Source: Burkholderia puraquae
Lineage (GTDB): Bacteria > Pseudomonadota > Gammaproteobacteria > Burkholderiales > Burkholderiaceae
DNA: 64,000 nt
Direction of reading: 5' to 3'
NCBI RefSeq assembly: GCF_002099195.1
Contig: NZ_NBYX01000002.1
Span: forward strand, 62,001-126,000
A program made the position numbers and the translations under genes. Below the pieces are notes generated by a model. It was not told the origin of the DNA and did not search any database. It saw only the letters and a program-made list of their open reading frames with translations. Of this stretch, positions 34,447 to 42,474 are shown in pieces; within the stretch, counting starts at the first letter, position 1; each line of letters opens with the position of its first letter.

Positions 34447-34762
34447 CGATTACTGGCCGAATATCGTTCTTTTCAGTCAACGCCTTGTTCGACTTGCGAA
34501 TGCCGAAAGCAAGGCACCCCAGCCTGCCCGGATAACCGTTTCGCTACGTTTCGTCACGGTGGGCGCTGATGTCAGGCCGGTATCATAGCGCCTACGGGCA
34601 TCCCCCAATATGCCGAATAGCTGGTGGGGCGTATCCGCGGGCCGGGCGGGTCCGAAATATTTCGTCGGATCGTCAGGAAAATTGGGGCGGCATCGTGGCG
34701 GCTTCAACCTGCTTCGGCTTCGTCGCAACGCGGATCGAGCCGCCATCCGGATTGACAGATGA
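34447..34762. other. Intergenic region; no supported gene
   Basis: About 316 bases between the DUF1254 lipoprotein start and the hicB-like remnant. It presumably holds the lipoprotein promoter. Short open frames exist on both strands, but none has a ribosome site or a recognisable family. Part of it may be decayed sequence of the element that carried hicB. Confidence 0.5.
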
Positions 34763-34885
34763 TGTCGCTACAGCGGCGAATTCAGGGTCCGCATCCCGCC
34801 GCAGGCTCACCGCGCGCGGGTGATCCAGGCCGCCGAACAAGGCGTCAGCCGGAGCCGTCTCGCGAGCGCCAAGCTCTGCGCGTGA
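34763..34885 (+). pseudogene. Probable hicB antitoxin remnant (C-terminal part)
   Basis: One frame gives about 40 codons reading YSGEFRVRIPPQAHRARVIQ, then AAEQGVSRSRLASAKLCA and a stop. This matches the C-terminal ribbon-helix-helix domain of HicB-family antitoxins, whose usual form is close to SGEFRVRIPP-hHRAL-AEQGVSLNRLASAKL. An in-frame stop sits directly before it, no intact upstream HicB domain is found, and no hicA toxin gene is visible. A plus-strand terminator follows 26 bases after the stop. The reading is therefore a decayed toxin-antitoxin fragment. Confidence 0.6.
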
Positions 34886-34910
34886 CCACGCGGCGGTGTG
34901 CAAACACATG

Positions 34911-34950
34911 ACGCCCGGCTTTCCGCCCGGAAGCCGGGCGTTCGCTTTTT
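34911..34950 (+). terminator. Rho-independent terminator after the hicB remnant
   Basis: CGCCCGGCTT (34912-34921) pairs perfectly with AAGCCGGGCG (34931-34940), nine-base loop, then TTCGCTTTTT. The orientation serves plus-strand transcription, so it probably ended the hicB transcript. Confidence 0.88.
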
Positions 34951-35025
34951 CCAGCCGTGGCACCCTGTGAACAGTGATGGCCTTGTGCCGATCCGCCTGC
35001 CTTGCGTCGCATCGTCATGTACCGC

Positions 35026-35056
35026 TTGACCTTACCATCATGGGAATGTTGATACT
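35026..35056 (+). promoter_or_regulatory. MerR/CueR-type copper promoter
   Basis: A -35 TTGACC (35026-35031) and a -10 GATACT (35051-35056) are separated by 19 bp, the long spacing typical of MerR-family promoters. The spacer is filled by an imperfect dyad at 35029-35049 (ACCTTACC, five bases, GGGAATGT) resembling the CueR operator. It lies 43 bases before the copper ATPase start codon. Confidence 0.82.
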
Positions 35057-35098
35057 GGAATCATTCGCGGCATGAGCCGCGCATTCAGGGAATCCGAC

Positions 35099-37930
35099 AT
35101 GACTGAACCACTTACCTCCGCAGCGCTGCACACGATCGAGCTGAGCGTCGACGGCATGCACTGCGGCGGCTGCACGGGCCGCGTGCAACAGGCGCTGGCC
35201 GCTGTGCCGGGCGTCGTCGAAGCGACGGTCGACCTCGACGCGCACGCGGCGGCGGTGACTGCACAGGAAACGGTCGACGCCGCACAACTCGTCGATGCGG
35301 TCGGCGCAGCCGGCTACCGCGCTGCCGTGCGCGCACCGGTGCTCGAAGCCGCCACGGCAGCGCATGCCCATCCTGTCGAAGCGTCGCCCACGCCGATGGC
35401 CGCAGCCGCTTCCACTACCAGCCGCCCGCTTCCGGCCGACAGCACCATCGAACTCGACATCGACGGGATGACCTGCGCGTCGTGCGTGTCGCGCGTCGAG
35501 AAGGCGCTGGCGAAGGTGCCGGGCGTCACGCGCGCGTCGGTCAATCTCGCGACCGAGCGCGCCGCCGTCGATGCCGCGCCTGACGTTACCGTCGCCCGGC
35601 TCGCCGAAGCCGTGAAACAAGCCGGCTATGGCGCGACACCGGTTGCCGGCGCGGCGATCCTGCCGGCAGCCGCCACCACGCCCGCCGAACTCGAACTCGA
35701 CATCGGCGGGATGACCTGCGCGTCCTGCGCCGGCCGCGTCGAAAAAGCGCTGGCCGCCGTGCCGGGCGTCACGCGCGCTTCCGTCAACCTCGCGACCGAG
35801 CGCGGGTCGGTGCACGGCGCCGGCGCCCTCGACGCCGCCACGCTGATCGCGGCCGTCACCACCGCCGGCTACCGCGCGTCGCTCGCCGCCGCGTCATCGG
35901 CCGGTCTCACGGCCGGCATTGACGCGCAACCTGCCAGCGCCGAACAGGATCCCGACACCCGCAAGCGCCTCGAAGCGATTCGCGAACGCGATCTCGTGAT
36001 CTGGTCTGCGGTGCTGAGCGCCCCGCTCGTCGCGCCGATGCTCGTCGCGCCGTTCGGCATCGACCTGATGCTGCCCGGCTGGCTCCAGCTCATGCTCGCA
36101 TCGATCGTCCAGTTCGGCTACGGCGCGCGCTTCTATCGCGCGGCCTGGCATGCGGTGAAGGCGCGCACCGGCAACATGGACCTGCTCGTCGCGCTCGGCA
36201 CGTCGGCCGCGTACGGGCTGAGCCTGTGGATGCTGCTGCGCAACCCCGCGCATCCCGGCCACCTGTATTTCGAGGCGTCGGCCGTCATCGTCACGCTGGT
36301 GCGCTTCGGCAAGTGGCTCGAATCGCGCGCGAAGCGCCAGACCACCGACGCGATCCGCGCGCTGAACGCGCTGCGTCCCGACCGGGCGCGCGTCGTCGAG
36401 CACGGCGTCGAGCGCGAGGTGCCGCTGGCGCAGGTGCGCGTCGGCACGCGCGTCGGCATCCGTCCCGGCGAGCGCGTGCCCGTCGACGGCCGGATCGTGT
36501 CGGGCCGCTCGCACATCGACGAATCGCTGATCACCGGCGAAAGCCTGCCGGTGCCGAAGGACGACGGCGACCCCGTCACGGCCGGCTCGATCAACGGCGA
36601 AGGCGCGCTCGTCGTCGAAACCACCGCGATCGGCGCGGAGACGACGCTCGCGCGCATCATCCGCCTCGTCGAATCCGCGCAGGCCGAGAAGGCGCCGATC
36701 CAGCGGCTCGTCGATCGCGTGAGCGAGGTGTTCGTGCCGGCGATCCTCGGCATCGCGTTGCTGACGCTGGTCGGCTGGCTGATCGCCGGCGCCGGCACGG
36801 AAACCGCGATCCTCAATGCGGTCGCGGTGCTCGTCATCGCATGCCCGTGCGCGCTCGGCCTCGCGACGCCCGCCGCGATCATGGCCGGCACGGGCGTCGC
36901 GGCCCGGCACGGCGTGCTGATCAAGGATGCGCAGGCGCTCGAACTCGCGCAGCGCGCGACCGTGATCGCGTTCGACAAGACCGGCACGCTGACCGAAGGC
37001 AAGCCGTCCGTGACGGCGTTCGAAGCCGTCGGCGTGCCGCATGACGAAGCGCTCGCGCTCGCGGCAGCGGTGCAGCGCCAGAGCGACCATCCGCTTGCAC
37101 GCGCCGTGGTCGCCGCATACGACGCCGACGTTGCCGCGCGCGGCAGTGCGGTGCTGCCGGCCGTCGCGGCCGATGCACGCGCGGTGGCCGGACGCGGCGT
37201 GGAAGCCCGCGTCGGCGGGCAGTTGCTCGCGCTCGGCAGCACGCGCTGGCGCGACGAGCTCGGCATCGCGGTGCCGCCCGCGCTCGACACCCGCGCGACG
37301 GAGCTCGAACGCGCGGGCAACACGATCTCGTGGCTGATGCGCGCCGATGCGCCGCGCGCGTTGCTCGCGCTGATCGCCTTCGGCGACACCGTGAAGCCGG
37401 GCGCCCGCGACGCGATCGCGGCACTGTCGGCGCGCGGCATCGCGAGCGTGCTCGTGACGGGCGACAACCGCGGCAGCGCGGCAGCCGTCGCAGCCTCGCT
37501 CGGCATCGGCGAGGTGCATGCGCAGGTGCTGCCCGACGACAAGGCGCGCGTCGTCGCCGAGCTGAAGCGCACGCACGGCGGAGTCGTCGCGATGGTCGGC
37601 GACGGGATCAACGATGCGCCCGCGCTCGCCGCAGCCGATGTCGGCATCGCGATGGCGACCGGCACGGACGTCGCGATGCACACGGCCGGCATCACGCTGA
37701 TGCGCGGCGACCCGGCGCTCGTCGCCGACGCGATCGACATCTCCCGACGCACGTACCGGAAGATCCAGCAGAACCTGTTCTGGGCGTTCGTCTACAACCT
37801 GGTCGGCGTGCCGCTCGCGGCGCTCGGCTGGCTGAACCCGGTGATCGCGGGCGCGGCGATGGCGTTTTCCAGCGTCAGCGTCGTGACCAACGCGCTGCTG
37901 TTGCGGAGATGGAAGGGCCGCGCGCGGTGA
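35099..37930 (+). CDS. copA: Copper-exporting P1B-type ATPase with three metal-binding domains
   Basis: A 943-residue heavy-metal ATPase. Three N-terminal HMA domains carry GMHCGGC (Cys22/25), GMTCASC (Cys126/129) and GMTCASC (Cys207/210). The transmembrane CPC is Cys582-Pro-Cys584, the phosphorylation site DKTGT has Asp626, SDHPLARAV is the P1B HP motif, and [20 protein letters not shown] closes the P domain. It exports Cu(I) from the cytoplasm. Domains two and three are nearly identical in sequence, suggesting recent duplication. The start has AGGGA upstream. A CueR-like promoter precedes it, but no cueR gene is adjacent. Confidence 0.95.
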   Translation: MTEPLTSAALHTIELSVDGMHCGGCTGRVQQALAAVPGVVEATVDLDAHAAAVTAQETVDAAQLVDAVGAAGYRAAVRAPVLEAATAAHAHPVEASPTPMAAAASTTSRPLPADSTIELDIDGMTCASCVSRVEKALAKVPGVTRASVNLATERAAVDAAPDVTVARLAEAVKQAGYGATPVAGAAILPAAATTPAELELDIGGMTCASCAGRVEKALAAVPGVTRASVNLATERGSVHGAGALDAATLIAAVTTAGYRASLAAASSAGLTAGIDAQPASAEQDPDTRKRLEAIRERDLVIWSAVLSAPLVAPMLVAPFGIDLMLPGWLQLMLASIVQFGYGARFYRAAWHAVKARTGNMDLLVALGTSAAYGLSLWMLLRNPAHPGHLYFEASAVIVTLVRFGKWLESRAKRQTTDAIRALNALRPDRARVVEHGVEREVPLAQVRVGTRVGIRPGERVPVDGRIVSGRSHIDESLITGESLPVPKDDGDPVTAGSINGEGALVVETTAIGAETTLARIIRLVESAQAEKAPIQRLVDRVSEVFVPAILGIALLTLVGWLIAGAGTETAILNAVAVLVIACPCALGLATPAAIMAGTGVAARHGVLIKDAQALELAQRATVIAFDKTGTLTEGKPSVTAFEAVGVPHDEALALAAAVQRQSDHPLARAVVAAYDADVAARGSAVLPAVAADARAVAGRGVEARVGGQLLALGSTRWRDELGIAVPPALDTRATELERAGNTISWLMRADAPRALLALIAFGDTVKPGARDAIAALSARGIASVLVTGDNRGSAAAVAASLGIGEVHAQVLPDDKARVVAELKRTHGGVVAMVGDGINDAPALAAADVGIAMATGTDVAMHTAGITLMRGDPALVADAIDISRRTYRKIQQNLFWAFVYNLVGVPLAALGWLNPVIAGAAMAFSSVSVVTNALLLRRWKGRAR

Positions 37931-37955
37931 CGCGTGCAGGTGACGATTGCCGGAC

Positions 37956-38015
37956 GGCGTTCGGCGTTCGGCGTTCGGCGCTTGGCGCTTGGCGCTTGGC
38001 GCTTGGCGCTTGGCG
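37956..38015. repeat. Tandem 7-bp repeats after copA
   Basis: Three units of GGCGTTC (37956-37976) run into five units of GGCGCTT (37977-38011), then a partial unit. Eight 7-bp units in all, starting 26 bases after the copA stop. Non-coding; a slippage-prone microsatellite. Confidence 0.9.
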
Positions 38016-38104
38016 GACAGGAAGGATCGTGAGGTCGGCCGGCGTTGGCCAGTCGCGGCGAGTCGAGTCGTCAGCGCATGACGACGCGGCGCCGGCCGGT
38101 GGAT

Positions 38105-38584
38105 TCAGTCCGAAATGACCGGCTTGATCAAGGTCGTCGTGATCGGTACGAAGCCGCACGCGCGATACAGCGCGCGGGCCGCCGCGTTGTGATTGAACAC
38201 CGACAGCCCGATCTCGGTGACACCATACCGGCGTGCCTCGGCATCGAGCGCCTCGAGCGCGCGCGTGGCCCAGCCCTGGCGGCGCCGGGACGGGGCGATG
38301 TCGAGGTCGTAGATGAACAGCGTGCGGTTCGGCCCTTCGGGCACGATCGCATACCAGAGGTCGCCCACCACGTCGCCGCTGGCGCCGTCGATGAGCACGA
38401 CGAGGGTCTGGCCGGCGGTACGCAGGCCGTCCGGCAGCAGCGTGTCGAAACAGGCGCGCGCCCGGCTGGCCGCGTCTTCGACAGCATTTTGCCCGGATGA
38501 AACGAGATCGCGCGCGTAGCCGTCGATGGCTCGCGTGCGGTACGCGTGGAATTCGCTGGCCGTCATCGGCCGCATCTGCAGCAT
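38105..38584 (-). CDS. GNAT-family N-acetyltransferase
   Basis: A 159-residue acetyltransferase. The acetyl-CoA-binding motif A is DLDIAPSRRRQGWATRALEALDAEA (about residues 93-117; R-R-x-G-x-A), followed by GLSVFNHNAAARALYRACGFVPI, the motif B region. The N-terminal part MRPMTASEFHAYRTRAIDGYARDL is typical of the many uncharacterised members. It acetylates an unknown amine or amino group. Alternative in-frame starts at Met4 and Met7 exist; none has a strong ribosome site. Convergent with copA. Confidence 0.87.
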   Translation of the reverse strand: MLQMRPMTASEFHAYRTRAIDGYARDLVSSGQNAVEDAASRARACFDTLLPDGLRTAGQTLVVLIDGASGDVVGDLWYAIVPEGPNRTLFIYDLDIAPSRRRQGWATRALEALDAEARRYGVTEIGLSVFNHNAAARALYRACGFVPITTTLIKPVISD

Positions 38585-38695
38585 GGCCCGGTCACCGTGA
38601 ACGGAATCGGACTTCCAGTGTAGCGGGACGGTCGCGCAGGCGCGCGATGCGGCGGCGGAAAGCGGGCAGGCAGGTGCGGCGGGCGCCGCGCCGAC

Positions 38696-38759
38696 AGCGA
38701 ATCAGCGAATCAGCGAATCAGCGAATCAGCGAATCAGCGAATCAGCGAATCAGCGAATC
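38696..38759. repeat. Tandem 8-bp array (AGCGAATC)x8
   Basis: Eight perfect copies of AGCGAATC without spacers, followed by AGCGA. On the minus strand each unit reads GATTCGCT, giving a TGA every eight bases, so stops occur in all frames. The stop codon of the 51-residue gene (38758-38760) lies in the array edge. It is a perfect microsatellite and probably variable in length between strains. Confidence 0.95.
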
Positions 38760-38913
38760 AGCGACGGTACAGGACGATCGGCACGAGGTGTGCACGGCGC
38801 ACGCGCTCGGCTTCGGCACGACGCGCGGCGTACGAATATTCAGCGTCGAGCGGCAGGTGCGGAGACACGAAAAGGTCGTCGATCTTTTGCAGCAGGGCGA
38901 GGATGAAGCTCAT
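38758..38913 (-). CDS. Small hypothetical protein (51 residues)
   Basis: A short gene with a strong ribosome site (CAGGAG, seven bases before ATG). The protein begins MSFILALLQKIDDLFVSPHL, an amphipathic or weakly membrane-seeking helix, continues through an Ala/Glu/Arg-rich helix (YAARRAEAERVRRAH) and ends LVPIVLYRR. It resembles in style the tiny DUF1127/DUF3563-like proteins of Burkholderia, but I cannot assign it to one. Two AGGGTTTTCCCT elements lie 26-66 bases upstream. Its stop codon touches the 8-bp tandem array. Confidence 0.72.
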   Translation of the reverse strand: MSFILALLQKIDDLFVSPHLPLDAEYSYAARRAEAERVRRAHLVPIVLYRR

Positions 38914-38937
38914 GTGAGACTCCTGACAGATGTGGCT

Positions 38938-38979
38938 AGGGTTTTCCCTTAGATTGACTCCATTCTAAGGGTTTTCCCT
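38938..38979. promoter_or_regulatory. Two AGGGTTTTCCCT elements (copies 2 and 3)
   Basis: Identical 12-bp cores at 38938-38949 and 38968-38979, centres 30 bp apart (about three helical turns). The segment between them is itself bounded by CTTAGA and TCTAAG inverted arms. They lie upstream of the minus-strand 51-residue gene and match the element before the gene at 28795. Confidence 0.65.
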
Positions 38980-39088
38980 GAACTCTGCCAGCACACCGCA
39001 TCAGTTTGCCGCATGCGCACGACGGGCGATCGCCGATGCAGAACGGCGATCCTTGCTCCGTCGGGCTTCCAGGATAGGGTCGAAGCAA

Positions 39089-40459
39089 TTAACGCGTGCG
39101 GCGAGCACGCTTCGCGACGGCCGCCTCGCGATTCGCGTTGCGCTGAAGCCGGTCGACTTGCGACAGAAGCGCTTCGTGATGCTCCTCGAGCGTCATCAGC
39201 GTTGCCTGCTGCGTCGACAGATCGGCCGCGAGGCGATCGATCCGCTGCTGCTTCGTGGCCACGTCCTGCTTCAGGTGCGCGATCTGGCGCGTCTGCAGCA
39301 CCAGCGCGACGAGCCCGGCCAGCACGACGACGGCCAACGCCAGCAGCAGGCGGTTGACGCGGCGCATCTCGCGATCGGCCGTGCGCGTCAGGCCGTCAAC
39401 GTCGGCCTGCAGTGCGGCAAGCCGGTCGGTCAGCGGGCGCAGGTGCGTATCCGGATCGAAGGCCGGCGCGGCCGGTGGCGCGCGCTCCGCCGACGGCTTC
39501 GTGACAAAGGAGGCAGCGGAAGCCACCGGCTGTGTGATGGGGGATACGGTGGCGTCGGCCTGCGGCGCGGCGTCACGGGTGTTCGCGGTGATTGCCGGCT
39601 TGGCCAACTGCGCCGACGTCTGCGGCTCGACCGTCGACACCGCGTCCGGCGCCGGGCTCGACGCGGCCGCTTCCGGCGCCGTGTCGCCGCTCGTCCCGAC
39701 CGCTGCGGCTTGCGCCGCTGCCGCATCGCTTGCACCGGCAGCCGCCCGGCGTTTGCCGCCCGACGACGACCGACGCTCCTTCGCGGTGTCACCGGAAGAT
39801 CGCCCTTCACGGGATTTGGCGGCGGCGGCGACAACAACAGCCTTCTCGACCTCAACACCAACCGCTTGCGATTCGGTCGCCATCGCCGCAGGACCATCGG
39901 CCGCTTGCAGCGTGGTCGCCACCATCGCGACGCCGTCGACCGCAGGCACATCGGCGGCCTTCAGTGCGACGCCATCGGCCAGAGGAACATCGACTGCCGT
40001 GATTGCCACACCGCCAGAAGCCGGCACGACGTCGGCGTTTGCGACATCCGCACCTTCAGGCGACGAAACGCCATGCGCCACCGCCACGACTTCCGGCGTC
40101 ACCGCACCTTCTTCTGCTTCCACATTTCCAGCCGCGGCCACATCTTCCGGCACGCTAAACCCGTCCAGCGCGGCCTGCCGCCCGGAGGCCACATCGTCCG
40201 CGACACCGGCCGCCGCTTCGGTTTCCGCAACCGCTTCCTCGCGCACTGCAACCGGCACGCGCTCACCCGGCTCGAGCACCGGATCGCCGAACAGGTCGAG
40301 CGTCCGTTCGTCCCGCGACGCCTCGGCCGGCGCACTGCCGGATCGCGCCGTCGCCCTCGCGGCGGTACTGCCCGCGGCAGCAGCCGAGCGCGGGCGCGAA
40401 CGGGCCGACGAACGATTGGAACGGGAACGGGAGCGAGGCGTGGAAACGGATTCGGTCAT
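39089..40459 (-). CDS. Ala/Val-rich membrane-anchored protein with C-terminal coiled coil
   Basis: A 456-residue protein of unknown family. Residues 1-45 are Ser/Arg/Ala-rich. About 50-335 are low complexity with loose repeats such as VPLADGVALKAADVPAVDGV, and a Lys/Arg/Ser patch (KERRSSSGGKRRA) lies near 225. One membrane helix (LLLALAVVVLAGLVALVLQ) sits near residue 375, and a heptad-rich helix follows (KQDVATKQQRIDRLAADLST), ending in a basic tail. No signal peptide, so the low-complexity N-terminal part is probably cytoplasmic and the coiled coil periplasmic. Function unknown; stands alone. Confidence 0.7.
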   Translation of the reverse strand: MTESVSTPRSRSRSNRSSARSRPRSAAAAGSTAARATARSGSAPAEASRDERTLDLFGDPVLEPGERVPVAVREEAVAETEAAAGVADDVASGRQAALDGFSVPEDVAAAGNVEAEEGAVTPEVVAVAHGVSSPEGADVANADVVPASGGVAITAVDVPLADGVALKAADVPAVDGVAMVATTLQAADGPAAMATESQAVGVEVEKAVVVAAAAKSREGRSSGDTAKERRSSSGGKRRAAAGASDAAAAQAAAVGTSGDTAPEAAASSPAPDAVSTVEPQTSAQLAKPAITANTRDAAPQADATVSPITQPVASAASFVTKPSAERAPPAAPAFDPDTHLRPLTDRLAALQADVDGLTRTADREMRRVNRLLLALAVVVLAGLVALVLQTRQIAHLKQDVATKQQRIDRLAADLSTQQATLMTLEEHHEALLSQVDRLQRNANREAAVAKRARRTR

Positions 40460-40551
40460 GGAAATCAGATGGCGGGCCCCGCGGGCGCGGAACCGGATGT
40501 CGAACGGAATCGGTGGTCGGCCATTGTCGCATGCCCCGTTGCCGATTCAGC

Positions 40552-41250
40552 CTATTCGTCGCCCGACAGCCCGTTGCCCTCTTCGAAACGCGTGACGCCC
40601 TTCAGCGCGCGCAACTTGTCGCAGATCGCCCGGTATTCGATTTCCGACACCCGCGCGAGCGCGATGCGCACTTCGTCGTGCTCGCCCGTGTCGTCGGCGC
40701 GCTGCACGATGAACTGCTTCACGCGCGCGCTGTCGGGGCCGAGCGCCGCGTGCAGCGAATCGAACGTCAGCGCGCCGCTCACGACCGTCAGCGCGAGCTG
40801 GCGCCGCTGGCGCACCGTGAAGTAGCGCCGCTCCAGCGGCTTGATGCCGGCCAGGATGATCAGGATGATGATCGTCGCCGAAATCGACGCGACGTAGAGC
40901 CCGCCGCCCACCGCAAGGCCGATCGCGGCGACCGACCACAGGCTCGCGGCCGTCGTCAGCCCGCGCACGATCTCGCCACGCAGCAGGATCGAGCCCGCAC
41001 CGAGGAAGCCGATGCCCGATACAACCTGCGCGGCGATCCGCGACGGATCGAGCACGATGTGCTCGCTGCTGCCGAGCACGTCGGCGAACCCGAACGCCGA
41101 CACGATCATGATCAGCGTCGAACCGACACAGACGAGCATGTGCGTGCGCAGGCCGGCCGCCCACGACAGGCGCTCGCGCTCGAAGCCGATGACGCTGCCG
41201 AGCGCCGCCGCGAGAACGAGCCGCATCACGAGTTCCAGGTTGCTCAGCAT
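40552..41250 (-). CDS. MgtC/SapB-family membrane protein
   Basis: A 232-residue protein. The N-terminal membrane domain has the MgtC signature: RLVLAAALGSVIGFERE, then GLRTHMLVCVGSTLIM, then GFLGAGSILLRGEIVRGLTTAASLW. A soluble C-terminal domain (about residues 145-232) follows, ending in an ACT-like segment. MgtC proteins help survival in low magnesium and inside macrophages, partly by acting on ATP synthase. The start at 41250 has AAGGAG ten bases upstream. Divergent from the epimerase gene. Confidence 0.92.
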   Translation of the reverse strand: MLSNLELVMRLVLAAALGSVIGFERERLSWAAGLRTHMLVCVGSTLIMIVSAFGFADVLGSSEHIVLDPSRIAAQVVSGIGFLGAGSILLRGEIVRGLTTAASLWSVAAIGLAVGGGLYVASISATIIILIILAGIKPLERRYFTVRQRRQLALTVVSGALTFDSLHAALGPDSARVKQFIVQRADDTGEHDEVRIALARVSEIEYRAICDKLRALKGVTRFEEGNGLSGDE

Positions 41251-41364
41251 GCGATTTATCTCCTTTTTTGGTGCCGGCCGTGCGGAATGTTTTATCCTTG
41301 GCCCCGGCCGCGCCGATCCTCCGGGCCGCGCCGACACGTTTCGAACCCAGCGCTCAACCCCGTC

Positions 41365-42474
41365 ATGTCCGTTTCCGACTCCGCTTCCGCCCAGGCCGCC
41401 CAGCTGCGCCACCATTTCGCGCACGTCGTCTTGCCGATCTGGCGAGGTTCAGGGTTCGACCAGACATTACAGCTGCCGTTCGAAGCCGTCGATCCGGCCA
41501 CCCACGCGCCGCTGCCCGTGACCCGTTATCGCGCAATGGCCTGCGCGCGGCAACTGTTCGTGTTCGCACAGGCCGGCGACACCGCGCATGCGGCCACGCT
41601 GTTCGATGCGCTGGGCCGGCGCTTTCGCGACCCGCGCCACGGTGGCTGGAACTACAGCGTCGACGCGCAGGGCACGCCGCTCGACACGACCAAGGATCTC
41701 TACACGCACGCATTCATCGTGTTCGCGTGTGCCGCGTGGTATGCGGCGTCGGGCGACGCCGCCGCGCGCAAGGCGGCCGAAGAGACCGCGGCGCTGATTC
41801 AGGACCGTTTCGCGCCGCGCCCCGGCGACGCGCTGCTCGACGCGGCGCGCCACGCCGACTTCTCGTCATCCGGCAGCGGGGCGCTGCAGAATCCGCTGAT
41901 GCACCTGACCGAAGCCTGGCTTGCGGCGGCCGATGCATTCGGCGACGCGGCGTTCGACGACGCGCTCGCGCGCACCGCGCAAGCCGTCGAGCGCACGTTC
42001 GTCGACGCGGCGACCGGCTGCGTGGCCGAGCTGCCGCTCGGCGCGGCAGACAACCGTTTCGAGCCCGGCCATCAGTTCGAGTGGTTCTATCTGGTCGATG
42101 CGGCCGGCGCGCGGCTCGCGCAAACCGGGCTCCCCGGCGCGCTGGCGCGCGCGTTCGCGTTCGCGGAGCGATACGGCGTCGATCCGCGGACAGGCGGCGT
42201 ATGCGCTTCGCTCGACGCGCAAGGCGCGTGTATCGACGGCACGCAGCGGATCTGGGCGCAGACCGAATACCTGCGCGCGCTCGCGACGCATGGCGGCACG
42301 CCGGCCTCCGCGCCGCTCGCGCGGCAGAGCGAACGCTTCGCCGCGCGCTTCCTGCATCCGCGCGGCTGGTTCGAGTGCAAGACGGCGGACGGGCAGGTGT
42401 CGCGCGCCGACATGCCGTCGACGACGCCCTACCACCTCGCGACCGCCTACGCGGCGCTGCCGGCCGGTTCGTAA
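41365..42474 (+). CDS. AGE-family sugar epimerase/isomerase
   Basis: A 369-residue alpha/alpha-barrel protein of the N-acylglucosamine 2-epimerase family. Typical segments: [63 protein letters not shown], and [16 protein letters not shown], which together hold the catalytic His and Glu residues near residues 110, 175 and 235. The family interconverts mannose and fructose or glucose, or GlcNAc and ManNAc; length and sequence favour the mannose isomerase-like branch, with low certainty. Its 3' end overlaps the convergent chemoreceptor gene by 28 bases. Confidence 0.85.
   Translation: MSVSDSASAQAAQLRHHFAHVVLPIWRGSGFDQTLQLPFEAVDPATHAPLPVTRYRAMACARQLFVFAQAGDTAHAATLFDALGRRFRDPRHGGWNYSVDAQGTPLDTTKDLYTHAFIVFACAAWYAASGDAAARKAAEETAALIQDRFAPRPGDALLDAARHADFSSSGSGALQNPLMHLTEAWLAAADAFGDAAFDDALARTAQAVERTFVDAATGCVAELPLGAADNRFEPGHQFEWFYLVDAAGARLAQTGLPGALARAFAFAERYGVDPRTGGVCASLDAQGACIDGTQRIWAQTEYLRALATHGGTPASAPLARQSERFAARFLHPRGWFECKTADGQVSRADMPSTTPYHLATAYAALPAGS

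Noticed and set aside
34673..34963. A 96-codon minus-strand frame upstream of copA
   Set aside because: Runs through the terminator hairpin, has no ribosome site, and is antisense to the hicB-like fragment.
37956..38015. The 7-bp repeats as a terminator for copA
   Set aside because: No inverted pairing or T tract; purely direct repeats.
38696..38759. The 8-bp array as a CRISPR or origin iteron
   Set aside because: Units are contiguous and only 8 bp with no spacers; no cas or replication genes nearby.
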